DNA of 64,000 nt, taken from NCBI RefSeq assembly GCF_002355855.1, contig NZ_AP017655.1:2447501-2511500 (forward strand). The letters are read 5' to 3'. Shown here one piece after another: positions 1 to 7,732 of this stretch. This DNA comes from Sphingobium cloacae. Lineage in GTDB: Bacteria; Pseudomonadota; Alphaproteobacteria; Sphingomonadales; Sphingomonadaceae. The notes below the pieces were generated by a model. It made no database searches. It saw only the letters and a program-made list of their open reading frames with translations, and had not been told where the DNA came from. Each line of letters begins with the position of its first letter. Position 1 is the stretch's first letter. Both the position numbers and the translations under genes were made by a program.

Positions 1-657
1 CAGCGCCGTAGTCATCTTGGGATCCCCGAAGACGGTAGGCCACTCGCCGAAGGCAAGGTTGGTGGTGATGATGACGCTGGTGCGCTCATAAAGCTTGCTG
101 ATGAGGTGGAACAGCAACTGCCCTCCCGAGCGTGCGAACGGCAGATATCCAAGCTCGTCGAGCACGATCAGATCGAGCCGCGACAGCTGCGCCGCCAGGG
201 TCCCGCCTTTGCCGATCCGGGTCTCCTCTTCGAGGCGTGTCACCAGATCGACGGTGTTGAAGTAGCGGGCGCGAGCGCCCCTTCGCACGACATTGGCGGT
301 GATCGCGATGGCGAGGTGGGTCTTGCCTGTCCCCGTGCCGCCGACCAGCACGATATTGCGGCGAGGCGGGAGGAAGGAGCCATCGTGAAGGGAGCGGATC
401 ATCTCCTCATTGATCGGTGTGCCCTCGAAGCTGAACCGCTCCAGGTCCTTCACCACGGGCAGCCTCGCAGCCGTCATCCGATAGCGGATGGAGGCTGCAT
501 CCCGGTGGGTCGCCTCAGCACGGAGCAGGTCGGTCAGTATCTCCATGGTGGTGCGCTTGCGCTGGAGGCCGGTGGTGACCGCCTCGTCGAACGCCGCCGC
601 CATGCCCTTGAGTCCGAGGCCGCGCATCGTGTCGATCATATCATGCCGCTGCATCAT
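1..657 (-). CDS. istB: IS21-family helper ATPase IstB (partial, 3' end beyond the window)
   Basis: AAA+ helper ATPase that works with the IstA transposase in target selection. The visible 219 codons start [20 protein letters not shown] and run leftward off the edge. They contain the Walker A motif [11 protein letters not shown] (around 328-360) and the Walker B-like [12 protein letters not shown], followed by the sensor region [14 protein letters not shown], all characteristic of IstB. The start is the ATG at 655-657, which overlaps the 3' end of the upstream istA by 17 bp; such coupling is standard for IS21. No lesion is seen in the visible part, but the partner istA is interrupted, so this copy can be mobile only if helped in trans. 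Confidence 0.9.
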   Translation of the reverse strand, partial: MMQRHDMIDTMRGLGLKGMAAAFDEAVTTGLQRKRTTMEILTDLLRAEATHRDAASIRYRMTAARLPVVKDLERFSFEGTPINEEMIRSLHDGSFLPPRRNIVLVGGTGTGKTHLAIAITANVVRRGARARYFNTVDLVTRLEEETRIGKGGTLAAQLSRLDLIVLDELGYLPFARSGGQLLFHLISKLYERTSVIITTNLAFGEWPTVFGDPKMTTAL

Positions 658-1521
658 AGCCTCGCAGCAGATCATAGCGGGCACAGTCGGCGAGCGGAGG
701 ATGCTGCAGCATCCGGTCTTCCGAAGTGACGATGCTGTGGGGTGTCGCCGGCTCGCGGCGCCGGGAGAGGATGTTGAGGATCAGCTCGTCGCTGGCCGTT
801 CCGTTCGCCAACGCTTCGCGCACGGCAGCCTCTACCGGCTCCAGGCCATCGGTGAGCACCGCCGAGAGGACCCGCACGAACCTGCGATCGGCCTCGTCCC
901 CGGTGCCGAGCCTTCGCCGTAATCGGTGCAGGGCGGGCGGCAGATCCCAGTCCTGGAACGGTGCGCCGTTACGCAGCGCGCCGGGCTTGTGCGCGAGGAC
1001 CGGCAGATAATGCCAGGGATCGTATATCGTGCGGTTCCGACCGAAGTGGCGCTCATGCTCCCCGACGATCGCATCGCCGCAGCGTATGACGATGCGATCG
1101 GCATAGGAGCGCACCTGAACGGTCCGGCGTGCGGCCGTCGACATGACCGAGTAGCGGTTGCGATCGAAGCTGATGAGGCAGGTGCCGGTGACGGCATGCT
1201 CGCTCTCATGGAAGCCGTCGAACGGTGCCAGGATCGGCTGCAGGGCCGGTCGCTCCATATCCAGCGCCTCGGCGACGGTAATATCCCCGCGTTCGGGATG
1301 GGCATGATGCTCGGCCCAGCGCCGGCACTCGGCCTCCAGCCACCCGTTGAGCTCGGCCAGGCTGGCGAACCGGAGTCGCGGCTGGAAGAAGCGGCCTCGG
1401 ATCGTCTGGACCTGCTGCTCGACCTGGCCCTTCTCCCATCCCGCCGCCGGCGAGCAGGCGGTCGGCTCGACCATGTAATGATCGGTCATGATCAGGAAGC
1501 GGCGGTTGAACACACGCTCCT
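641..1521 (-). pseudogene. istA: IS21 transposase IstA, 3' (C-terminal) part, split by an IS insertion
   Basis: C-terminal about 291 residues of an IstA DDE transposase. The visible protein contains PAAGWEKGQVEQQVQTIRG, carrying the catalytic Glu of the DDE triad, then the C-terminal DNA-binding half ending LLRGYDAAA. The open frame continues upstream into the inserted element to 1558, but those first codons belong to the inserted IS. Joining this piece to the 5' part at 3869-4507 through the shared CTCCT duplication restores an uninterrupted reading (...FTGKERVFNRRF...) and a protein of about 504 residues, the usual IstA length. The gene is therefore disrupted by one clean insertion and not decayed. 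Confidence 0.9.
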
Positions 1522-1576
1522 TGTCAACGGGCACCGAAGATTCCGCAAAAGTGGGCATCTAAAATTCCCTAGTTTG
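1522..1576 (+). repeat. Left terminal inverted repeat of the inner IS21 element
   Basis: Matches the reverse complement of 3814-3868 without gaps. TGTCA, TCCGCAAAAGTGGGC and AAAATTCCCTAGTT are identical in both ends. The two strongly conserved blocks separated by a variable stretch are the kind of multiple transposase-binding sites seen in IS21 ends. Confidence 0.9.
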
Positions 1577-1598
1577 GCGGGAGGGTTTGTGTCGGTGA

Positions 1599-2459
1599 TC
1601 AGCCGTGATGGAGATCGGGCTTTTCCTTTGCTGGCGGGCGGCCGCGCCGTTTCGGCAAGGGCGGCGGGTTGATGGACGGTGCCATGCGCGCATGCTCGGG
1701 CAGGAGGTCGGCGTGCTGTCGCATGCGATAGCTGGAGCCCTCGATCTGGATGACCACAGCGTGGTGAAGAAGGCGGTCGAGCAGCGCGGTGGCCACCACC
1801 GGATCGCCAAAGACATCACCCCATTCGGCGAAGCCGCGGTTGGATGTCAGGATCATGGCACCCTTTTCGTATCGGGCGTTGACGAGCTGGAAGAAGAGAT
1901 TGCCGCCGCCGGGCGTGACGGGAAGATACCCGATCTCGTCGACGACGAGCAGGGAGGATCGGCATAGGAAGCGGATCTTCTCGCGCAACGTGCCCTCGCG
2001 TTCAGCCTTGGTCAGTGAAGCGATCAGATCGGCGAGCGGGATGAAGTAGACGCTCTTGCCCGCCTTCACGGCCTCGACGGCAAGGGCCGTGGCGATATGG
2101 CTTTTCCCGGTACCGGGCGGGCCCAGCAGATGCACCACCTCGGCCCGGTTGATGAAGTCCAGGCCAGCGAGCGCCAGGATGCGGTTCCTGTCGAGCGATG
2201 GCTGGAAGGAGAAGTCATATCCGTCCAGCGTCTTGATGATCGGCAGCCTTGCCATGCGCAGGGCTGCCTTGATCCTGCGGTTCTCCCGGAGCGACAGTTC
2301 TTCGTTCAGCAATATGTCGATGGCCTCGATGCCATCGATTTTGCCCTGCTCTATGCCGCGCAGGGTGGCGTCGAGCATCTCCAGGGCGCGTGGCATTTTG
2401 AGATGGACGAGGCTGCGGCGGATATTATCGACGCGGGATGCGGCACCCCCATGGTTCAT
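1599..2459 (-). CDS. istB: IS21-family helper ATPase IstB (inner element)
   Basis: 286-residue IstB, full length for the family. It has a basic N-terminal segment, then Walker A GPPGTGKSHIA, Walker B LLVVDEIGYLPV, a TSNRGFAEWGDVFGD sensor region, and a basic proline-rich C terminus (PPPLPKRRGRPPAKEKP). The start overlaps the end of the inner istA by 4 bp (ATGA), so translation is probably coupled. Its role is to form the ATP-dependent target complex for the IstA transposase. It has only the general family resemblance to the IstB at 1-657, which shows that the two elements belong to different IS21 sub-lineages. Confidence 0.95.
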   Translation of the reverse strand: MNHGGAASRVDNIRRSLVHLKMPRALEMLDATLRGIEQGKIDGIEAIDILLNEELSLRENRRIKAALRMARLPIIKTLDGYDFSFQPSLDRNRILALAGLDFINRAEVVHLLGPPGTGKSHIATALAVEAVKAGKSVYFIPLADLIASLTKAEREGTLREKIRFLCRSSLLVVDEIGYLPVTPGGGNLFFQLVNARYEKGAMILTSNRGFAEWGDVFGDPVVATALLDRLLHHAVVIQIEGSSYRMRQHADLLPEHARMAPSINPPPLPKRRGRPPAKEKPDLHHG

Positions 2460-3718
2460 GGCCGGTCTCCCCGCGCCAGTTGGCTGCCGATCGCCTGATA
2501 GATGGCCAGGGAGCGCACGGCGACATGCTCGCCTACACGACCGATGGCGATTACCTCTTTGCCATGGATACGGCGCTTGGCGCCGCTGCTGCCTGTCCGA
2601 TGCGCAGGATCGATCCTGTACTGCCGACGCCCCTCAAGAACCGGGTGCTCGGCAATGACCTGGCCCAGGTCTACGATCCGGATCTTGTCGGGTAACTGCT
2701 GGATTTCGACGACGCGCCGGGTGCGATCGGGAACGCTGTAGTAATTGCCGCCGACCGAGACCATCCCATCGTGGCTGACGCGGCGCTCCAGCTTCAGAAC
2801 AGCGTCAAAGCGGCCCGCCGGGAGCAGCTGCAACTCAGGCTGCTCGGCGGCGAAGGCTTCAGCAATAATCCGCTGCGTCGTGCCGTGGACACGGACGTTG
2901 GCGACGGTATCGAGCCAGTCGATCAGCTGGACATTGAGATCGTCCAGATTGCGGAAGCTCCGGCCCAGGAAGAAGTCCTTGCGGATATAGCTGAATGGCC
3001 GCTCGACCTTTCCCTTGGTCTTGGCCCGATAGGGACGGCAGGCGCGCGGCACGAAGCGATAATGCCCGGCCAGAGCCAGCAATGATCGATTGTAGATGAT
3101 GTGGCCCTGATCATCTTCCCCGGTCACAGCGGTTTTCATGCGATCGTAGAGGATCTCGATCGGGACGCCGCCGAGCGCTTCAAAGGCCTGCATATGACAG
3201 CGCAACAGGCTTTGGAGATCCTGATGCATGACGTAGCGCGCAAACAGGAAGCGCGAATGTCCCAGCACCAGGCTGAACAGCCAGACGATCCGGCTGACGC
3301 CGGGCTCATCGGTAAATTCGACGACGAACCGGGCAAAGTCGACCTGTGCCTGCACGCCAGGCGGCGTCTCGAACCGAACCTCAAAGGGCTTGGGGCCGTT
3401 TTCCGGCCGGATCGCTGCCAGGAACCGCTTTACCGCGGTATAGGCGCCCATATATCCCAGCTCACGGATTTCCCGCGTCAGGCGCGCCGCAGTCAGATCG
3501 GGAAAGGCCGTCACTCGCTCACGCAAAAATTCCAGATAGGGTGCCAGTTTGTTCGGTCGACCCAGCATGCGAGGGCCGTAAACCGGGGCCTCGATGCCCC
3601 GTTCGATATATTTTCGGATGGTCTTGGGATCGCGACCAGTGCGTCGGGCAATGGCGGATATCGATACGCCCTGCCGATGTAGTTCGAGGATCATCATCAA
3701 TTCTCCAAGTCGGATCAT
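2456..3718 (-). CDS. istA: IS21-family transposase IstA (inner element)
   Basis: 420-residue DDE transposase. An N-terminal helix-turn-helix is visible (RQGVSISAIARRTGRDPKTI, residues about 14-33). The RNase H-like catalytic core carries Asp in VQAQVDFARF, Asp in EILYDRMKTAV and Glu in KTKGKVERPF. A C-terminal basic region ends in VRSLAIYQAIGSQLARGDRP. The length is on the shorter side for IstA but all catalytic residues are present. It overlaps istB by 4 bp. A 42-bp perfect palindrome lies between its start and the IS end and may limit read-through transcription into it. Confidence 0.95.
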   Translation of the reverse strand: MIRLGELMMILELHRQGVSISAIARRTGRDPKTIRKYIERGIEAPVYGPRMLGRPNKLAPYLEFLRERVTAFPDLTAARLTREIRELGYMGAYTAVKRFLAAIRPENGPKPFEVRFETPPGVQAQVDFARFVVEFTDEPGVSRIVWLFSLVLGHSRFLFARYVMHQDLQSLLRCHMQAFEALGGVPIEILYDRMKTAVTGEDDQGHIIYNRSLLALAGHYRFVPRACRPYRAKTKGKVERPFSYIRKDFFLGRSFRNLDDLNVQLIDWLDTVANVRVHGTTQRIIAEAFAAEQPELQLLPAGRFDAVLKLERRVSHDGMVSVGGNYYSVPDRTRRVVEIQQLPDKIRIVDLGQVIAEHPVLEGRRQYRIDPAHRTGSSGAKRRIHGKEVIAIGRVGEHVAVRSLAIYQAIGSQLARGDRP

Positions 3719-3763
3719 CGGCCCCGTCTCCGCGTCTGCAAAGGAGATGAGGACAATGTCGGC

Positions 3764-3805
3764 TCATCTCATTCTGCCGGGGCTAGCCCCGGCAGAATGA
3801 GATGA
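3764..3805. repeat. 42-bp perfect palindrome upstream of the inner istA
   Basis: Two 21-nt arms (3764-3784 and 3785-3805) are exact reverse complements with no spacer, centred on the CTAG at 3783-3786. It lies between the right IS end and the istA start. In RNA it would form a very stable hairpin, and in DNA it could extrude as a cruciform. A terminator or attenuator shielding transposase from outside transcription is one reading; a regulator-binding site is another. No U-tract follows in the istA direction. Confidence 0.85.
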
Positions 3806-3813
3806 AGGGGCCA

Positions 3814-3868
3814 CCAACTAGGGAATTTTCAAAGCCCACTTTTGCGGAGAATTGCACGACCGATGACA
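3814..3868 (-). repeat. Right terminal inverted repeat of the inner IS21 element
   Basis: Inverse partner of 1522-1576. It lies upstream of the inner istA and is separated from the istA start by the 42-bp palindrome at 3764-3805. Outside it is the CTCCT target duplication at 3869-3873. Confidence 0.9.
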
Positions 3869-4507
3869 CTCCTTGCCGGTGAACACGGCCGTCACCGCCG
3901 TCTTCATATTATCGTAGATACCGCGTCGCGGCACACCGCCGAAGAACGCGAACGCCCGGGCATGGGCATCGAACAGCATCTCCTGGCCCTCGCGCGGATA
4001 GGCCCGGACATAGGGTGCGCGCGAGTCGCAGAGACGCATATGCGCCACCTTCACCCGCATCGGCTTGCCGGCGATCTCCACATCCTCGTGGCTCCAGTCG
4101 AACTGGTAGGCCTCACCCGGCTGGAAGGTCATCGGGATGAACGCCGGTGCGCCTTCGCCAGCATCCTTCCGCCGCGCAGCACGCCAGCGCGCCGCATAGC
4201 GGCGCACCGCATCATAGGATCCATCGAACCCCTCGCGCACCAGCAGGTCATGGATACGCGTCATCCGTAGCCGATCGCGGCGGCCGCGCCCCTCGTTCTC
4301 CTCAAGCAGCGCATCGAGACGATCCTGATAAGGACCGATCCGCGGCAGCGGCTGGACTTTGCGCTGATAGTTGAACGCCGCCTCCGGCGACCGGATCGCC
4401 TTGCGGACTACCTTCCGCGACAAACGAAGGTCGCGCGCGATCGCCTTGATCGCCTTCCCCCCTGCATGCTCACGCCGAATCCGAACCACTGTCTCCACGA
4501 TCAACAT
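3869..4507 (-). pseudogene. istA: IS21 transposase IstA, 5' (N-terminal) part, split by an IS insertion
   Basis: First 213 codons of the outer IstA, starting MLIVETVVRIRREHAGGKAI. It shows the N-terminal helix-turn-helix (GGKAIKAIARDLRLSRKVV) and the first two catalytic aspartates of the DDE core (AYQFDWSHEDVEI and RGIYDNMKTAV). The native sequence ends at the CTCCT duplication (3869-3873); beyond it the frame runs into inner-IS sequence and stops at 3818. The rest of the gene is at 641-1521. Removing the inserted element with one copy of the duplication rejoins the frame exactly. Confidence 0.92.
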
Positions 4508-4558
4508 CCCGTTCTCGCCAACTGATCAAAACCAGTCGGCCGACTAAATCCCCGGGAT

Positions 4559-4618
4559 GAAGGGGTCCTTTTTGCACGCCGATCACCCCACGAAGGGGGT
4601 GCCTATTGCACGCTGATC
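4559..4618. repeat. Tandem terminal repeats at the right end of the outer IS21 element
   Basis: Two similar units, 4559-4584 and 4592-4618, each of the form GAAGGGG..CCT.TTGCACGC.GATC. Repeated subterminal transposase-binding sites are typical of IS21-family ends. They support placing the element boundary at about 4622. Confidence 0.65.
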
Positions 4619-4622
4619 CTCA

Positions 4623-4738
4623 TGTTGAAGTAACGCCCTCGCGCCCCGGCGCGGACGACATTGGCGGTGATGGCGATGGCCAGATGGGTTTTGCCGGTGC
4701 CTGTGCCACCGACAAGGACGACATTGCGCCGTGCATGC
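4623..4738 (-). pseudogene. Fragment of a third IS21-type istB
   Basis: On the minus strand this reads [20 protein letters not shown] and then ITANVVRAGARGRYFN, matching the Walker A region of the IstB at 1-657 codon by codon with many nucleotide differences. Similarity stops abruptly at the outer IS boundary on one side and at about 4738 on the other. It is best explained as a remnant of a related IS21 copy into which the outer element inserted. It has no start, no Walker B and no C-terminal half, so it is not functional. Confidence 0.8.
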
Positions 4739-4960
4739 GAACGCATTGATGGGGCATTGTTGAGCAATACTTATAATTTGCGTTCGGTGCATCGTTGCAC
4801 ACCCGTTCATCGCCAACGGTGATTGACTTGCGTCATAAGCGAAGGCTTTGAAAGAATGCCTTCCCTTCGATCACCGGGATGGGATTGCAGAGCATATCAA
4901 CCTGTTTCGGAGTTTCGCCGGTAACGACGATCCCCTTGCCGGTCGTTGTCGGCTCGATAG
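4739..4960. other. Gene-free stretch, probable decayed mobile-element or phage remnant
   Basis: No convincing start-to-stop coding region is visible. On the minus strand a frame stays open for about 40 codons just after the stop of the small gene at 4961-5140 (it contains TTGKGIVVTGETPKQVD and ends FFQSLRL), but it has no start codon of its own. It could be the cut-off end of a longer gene. Nothing else recognisable is seen. Confidence 0.4.
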
Positions 4961-5140
4961 TTACCCGGCTTTCAGTTTCGCGATGTCCGCCAGCCGGGCC
5001 TTCGCTTTCTCGCGCTGCTCTTTCGTCAGGCGCGGATCGCTCGCGGCCTTCCTCACCAACGCTTCCACTTTCGGATTCGGGGAATGGGTTTTCGATGGCC
5101 TCTCAGCTTTCTGCTCCTTTATCGAACGGGCCTGCGGCAT
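4961..5140 (-). CDS. Small basic hypothetical protein (phage-associated position)
   Basis: 59 residues, starting MPQARSIKEQKAERPSKTHS and ending ARLADIAKLKAG. It is very rich in Lys, Arg, Glu and Ala with no hydrophobic segment, and is probably helical in the second half. The ATG at 5138-5140 is preferred because a GGAG lies a few bases upstream; an in-frame TTG at 5152 would add four residues. It follows the DUF2280 gene on the same strand with about 70 bp between, so the two may be remains of one phage operon. I do not recognise the family and assign no function. Confidence 0.5.
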   Translation of the reverse strand: MPQARSIKEQKAERPSKTHSPNPKVEALVRKAASDPRLTKEQREKAKARLADIAKLKAG

Positions 5141-5209
5141 ATCCTTCTCCAATTTCGTCGGCTACGGCCTCACCAGAGGCAGTTTGGCTTTCTCGACTAA
5201 CGAAATGAC

Positions 5210-5719
5210 TCATTGCTCGACTTGGGTCGACGGCGCTGTCTGGTATTCATCCTTCGATAGAGCGTCGCGTATCAACTCAGCAGCGGCCGTTCGGCGCTCT
5301 TCGCTGGTAAGGTCGCGAAAAGAACCGCGTGCTTGCTGAACATTCACGTTACGCGCGTTGGTGAGGATGCCGCCGACTTCTTTTGCGGCCTGCTCCAATG
5401 TGGCATTCGCCAACACAAGGTTTCCTTGCCTCAACGCGCGGTCATAATGTTTCTGGAGGACATTAAGCCGGAAAGCCTGAGAGGCAATAGGAATAGATGA
5501 TACATCTTCCAGATAGGCCTTCCTCACGGCTTCAAAAATTGGCCGCCATTTTTCCCCTGCCTCAAATTTGGGATGCTCTGGATTGTAGGTGCGGACCTGC
5601 TGGATGGTCGTATCAATACCAAAATCCTCGCGGATCATCACCACCACCTCCGCTGGCGACGAAAACCTCGCAAGTGCCTGTACGATGGAGAGTTTCGCTT
5701 CCTCCGGTAAATCAGCCAT
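5210..5719 (-). CDS. DUF2280 domain protein (phage packaging-module type)
   Basis: 169 residues matching the DUF2280 pattern: MADLPEEAKLSIVQALARF at the start, a small helix-turn-helix-like N-terminal part (TPAEV-type, here SSPAEVVVMIREDFGI), then WRPIFEAVRKAYLEDVSSIP and the LEQAAKEVGG segment. Members of this family usually sit directly before phage terminase large-subunit genes and are thought to act like small terminase subunits; that is family knowledge, not shown here. No large terminase follows, only a 59-codon gene and then IS debris, so this is probably an isolated prophage remnant. The start ATG at 5717-5719 gives the full family length. Confidence 0.75.
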   Translation of the reverse strand: MADLPEEAKLSIVQALARFSSPAEVVVMIREDFGIDTTIQQVRTYNPEHPKFEAGEKWRPIFEAVRKAYLEDVSSIPIASQAFRLNVLQKHYDRALRQGNLVLANATLEQAAKEVGGILTNARNVNVQQARGSFRDLTSEERRTAAAELIRDALSKDEYQTAPSTQVEQ

Positions 5720-5880
5720 GGGTCATCCTGTGGGGGTCAAGTGAGGCTTATCATGCTCTCTCGCTATCGCGAAGGACATGGTGTTCATTTTGCTTAACGG
5801 TCGGGCCATCGATGAAGGCTAAACCCACCGAATCAATTCCTGGCTGTTGAGCGACCGTCAGTCGTGCTGCCACGGGCTAG

Positions 5881-6722
5881 GTTGGGGACTCATTTGCTCC
5901 ACTCTGCGACGACGGCGACGAGAGCGATAGCGGCGAGATAGTTTTGGGCGTGTCGGTCATATCTGGTGGCGATGCGCCGCCAGTTTTTGAGGCGTCCGAA
6001 GAGCCTCTCGATGACGTTTCTCCTTCGATAGATACGCCGGTCGAGGGATATGGTGTTCGGCGCGAAGCAGTTGAAGGGATCACGGCTTTGACGTTTCGGG
6101 CGGTCAGCCAGTTGCGCAAGCTGTCGGCGTCATAGGCTTTGTCGGCGAGGAGACGCCTTGGTGGAGCGACCGTACCGAGTAGCGGAATGGCGATGCTGAT
6201 GTCTGCGATGTTGCCGGGTGTCAGGGTGATGGCGACCGGTCGGCCGCGATCGTCGGCCAGGCAGTGGATCTTGCACGTCCTGCCGCCCCGTGAGCGACCG
6301 ACCGCTTCTTCATACTCCCCCTTTTTGAGCCTGCCGCCGAACGGTGGGCTTTGACGTGGCTGCTATCTATCGACAGTTCTTTCGGCACAGGCCCCGATGC
6401 CGCGACCTTCTCGAAAAGGCGCTGCCAGATGCGCCGCTGAGACCAGCGGTTGTAGCGGTTATAGATCGTTGTGGGCGGCCCATAAGCGGCGGGTACGTCG
6501 CGCCAGCGGCAGCCTGTCTTGAGCACGTGCAGGATGCCCGAAATCACCGTTCGATCGTCAACTCTCGGCTTGCCAGCTTTGCCATGCGGCAGATGTGGCT
6601 CAATCGCTAACCATGCCTCATCCGACAGCCAAAACAGATGGCGTGACATACTCTCTCCTGCACAAACTCACAGAGACAGGATATTTATCTCATAATATCA
6701 AACAGGTGTATAGGTTCTCAAC
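5881..6722. mobile_element. IS5-family element (IS427-like), defective
   Basis: About 842 bp, bounded by short imperfect inverted repeats: GTTGGGGACTCAT at 5881 and, inverted, GTTGAGAACCTAT ending at 6722. TAG-like bases flank both sides (CTAG before, GTAG after), consistent with but not proof of the short target duplications of IS5 elements. It contains one transposase gene on the minus strand, split over overlapping frames and further damaged (see 5890-6649). The right end overlaps the last codons of the gene at 6718-7338, so the insertion probably truncated that gene. Confidence 0.75.
5890..6649 (-). pseudogene. IS5-family (IS427 group) transposase, frameshifted
   Basis: The first frame (6221-6649) starts MSRHLFWLSDEAWLAIEPHL and carries SIDSSHVKAHR with the first catalytic Asp. 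At an A5-G5 run (minus strand; 6317-6326) a -1 shift leads into the second frame, GRTCKIHCLADDRGRPV and LADKAYDADSLRNW with the second Asp. Such a run is the usual programmed frameshift site of this IS group. A further frame change near 6045-6047 (run of three C on the minus strand, probably one base lost) takes the frame away from NVIERLFGRLKNWRRIATRY, which holds the catalytic Glu. Without a second shift the protein lacks the third catalytic residue, so this copy is probably inactive. Confidence 0.85.
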
Positions 6723-7338
6723 GTAGTGCTGCTTCCATATGCTGCCCCATTGCTAAGAGATTTGCGCGCATAGCATTAAGGCTGTTGGCCTCCATGTGGC
6801 GGAAGGCGTAACCTTTTTCCGCTATTTGATCGATGATGCGAGCAACGAGCGCCGCTAATTGTGGCATTCCCGATAATTCGATGGCCCATCCCTTGGGTTC
6901 GAAATGAACGAATTGGTTTCGTATTTCATCGTGGAAACGTCGCAGCCAAACAAGGTCGCTTGAGGAGATGGCGACATCGCTGCCGTCACTATGATCGCCC
7001 GCAGACCGTGGTTTCCGCACAGCCTTGAGTAGATCGGGCAATGCCATCAATTGAGTTTTCGGTGCCTTGATTGTGGGGTTAGCGCGGCTTTCCTCAAAGT
7101 AGGCCAGCCATTCCCCCGCATTCCGTTTTGTGACTGCGCCGAACGGTGATGCCGAAGTTACCAAGTGACATATACACGCGCCTTGAAGGGCGGAATGCAG
7201 GGCAAGCATGATCCATTTCCATGAATGTGGATCATCCGATACGAATTGCAGCGTTCGTACAGCATGGCGGATGGATGCCGCTACATCTTCCCCCTCATCC
7301 GTTCGTACCCAGATTCCTGCCATTACCGCGTCCATCAT
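6718..7338 (-). CDS. Hypothetical protein with a HEPN-like RNxxxH motif
   Basis: About 206 residues, starting MMDAVMAGIWVRTDEGEDVA. Near the C terminus it has WLRRFHDEIRNQFVHFEPKG, whose R-N-x3-H matches the Rx4H signature of HEPN domains, on a predicted helix. An upstream helical region (WIMLALHSALQGACICHLV) resembles the first HEPN helix. Many HEPN proteins are RNases, but the motif alone does not prove this. The last codon and the stop lie inside the terminal repeat of the IS5 element, so the original C terminus may be lost. The start is uncertain: a TTG at 7396-7398 and ATGs at 7335 and 7323 are alternatives. Confidence 0.6.
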   Translation of the reverse strand: MMDAVMAGIWVRTDEGEDVAASIRHAVRTLQFVSDDPHSWKWIMLALHSALQGACICHLVTSASPFGAVTKRNAGEWLAYFEESRANPTIKAPKTQLMALPDLLKAVRKPRSAGDHSDGSDVAISSSDLVWLRRFHDEIRNQFVHFEPKGWAIELSGMPQLAALVARIIDQIAEKGYAFRHMEANSLNAMRANLLAMGQHMEAALR

Positions 7339-7471
7339 AAACTTGGGCACTGCACCACCTCGGCCCACGACTCGAGCGCAGGACTCACTTTGTCGCAAAT
7401 GTCAATGGATAGAGCGTGACACGACTCGACGCATTATGATACCCCCAAGCCATGGCAGGGAGTGAGCTACT

Positions 7472-7732
7472 ATGGCACAGGCGCAGCAGAACGAAACGGA
7501 TCGGAATTACGATGCGTTTCTCGCTCAACTACCCCAGATTATCGGGAAGTACGCGGGAATGTACGCGCTTCTGCATGAGTGCGAGATTGTCGAATATTAT
7601 CGAGGATCGCTTGAGGCTACACTTGCGGGTGCCAAAAGGTTTGGGTTGGGGGCATTCTCTGTCCAAGAAGTGACGGATGAGCCAGAGCATTTGGGGTTCT
7701 ATTCCTATGTTGGTGGCTCGGGGCCGTATTGA
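7472..7732 (+). CDS. Small protein encoded with the retropepsin-like protease
   Basis: 86 residues: MAQAQQNETDRNYDAFLAQL, then IIGKYAGMYALLHECEIVEY and ending VTDEPEHLGFYSYVGGSG. The pattern (a short acidic start, a GKYAGMYAL strand-turn segment, then FGLGAFSVQEVTDEP) resembles DUF5678-like small proteins that are often encoded directly before retropepsin-like proteases. An AGGGAG lies about nine bases before the ATG. Its stop codon overlaps the start of the next gene, so they form one operon. The function is unknown; a substrate, inhibitor or partner of the protease are possibilities only. Confidence 0.7.
   Translation: MAQAQQNETDRNYDAFLAQLPQIIGKYAGMYALLHECEIVEYYRGSLEATLAGAKRFGLGAFSVQEVTDEPEHLGFYSYVGGSGPY

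Larger units (their letters stand above)
1522..3868. mobile_element. Complete inner IS21-family element inserted in istA of the outer element
   Basis: A 2347-bp element, within the IS21-family size range. It begins TGTCAACGGG and ends CGATGACA, flanked by a 5-bp direct duplication CTCCT (1517-1521 and 3869-3873). The ends are ungapped inverted repeats of about 55 bp that share TCCGCAAAAGTGGGC and AAAATTCCCTAGTT. It carries istA (2456-3718) and istB (1599-2459) on the minus strand. It is clearly different in sequence from the element it interrupts. Both genes are intact by inspection, so it is probably still capable of transposition. Confidence 0.92.
1..4622. mobile_element. Outer IS21-family element, left end outside the window, interrupted by a second IS21-family element
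   Basis: IS21-family insertion sequence with istA and istB read leftward on the minus strand. Its istB runs off the left edge. The istA is split into 3869-4507 (5' part) and 641-1521 (3' part) by the element at 1522-3868. The right boundary is placed at 4622 because the sequence beyond it matches the interior of a different istB copy, and because two tandem copies of a terminal repeat (4559-4584 and 4592-4618) lie just inside, as is usual for IS21 ends. Read from the minus strand the end begins TGAGGATCAG. The boundary is an inference; the left end cannot be seen. Confidence 0.8.

Noticed and set aside
641..1558. An intact 305-residue transposase
   Set aside because: The first 12-14 codons belong to the inserted element and the product lacks the first two catalytic aspartates; it is the 3' part of a split istA.
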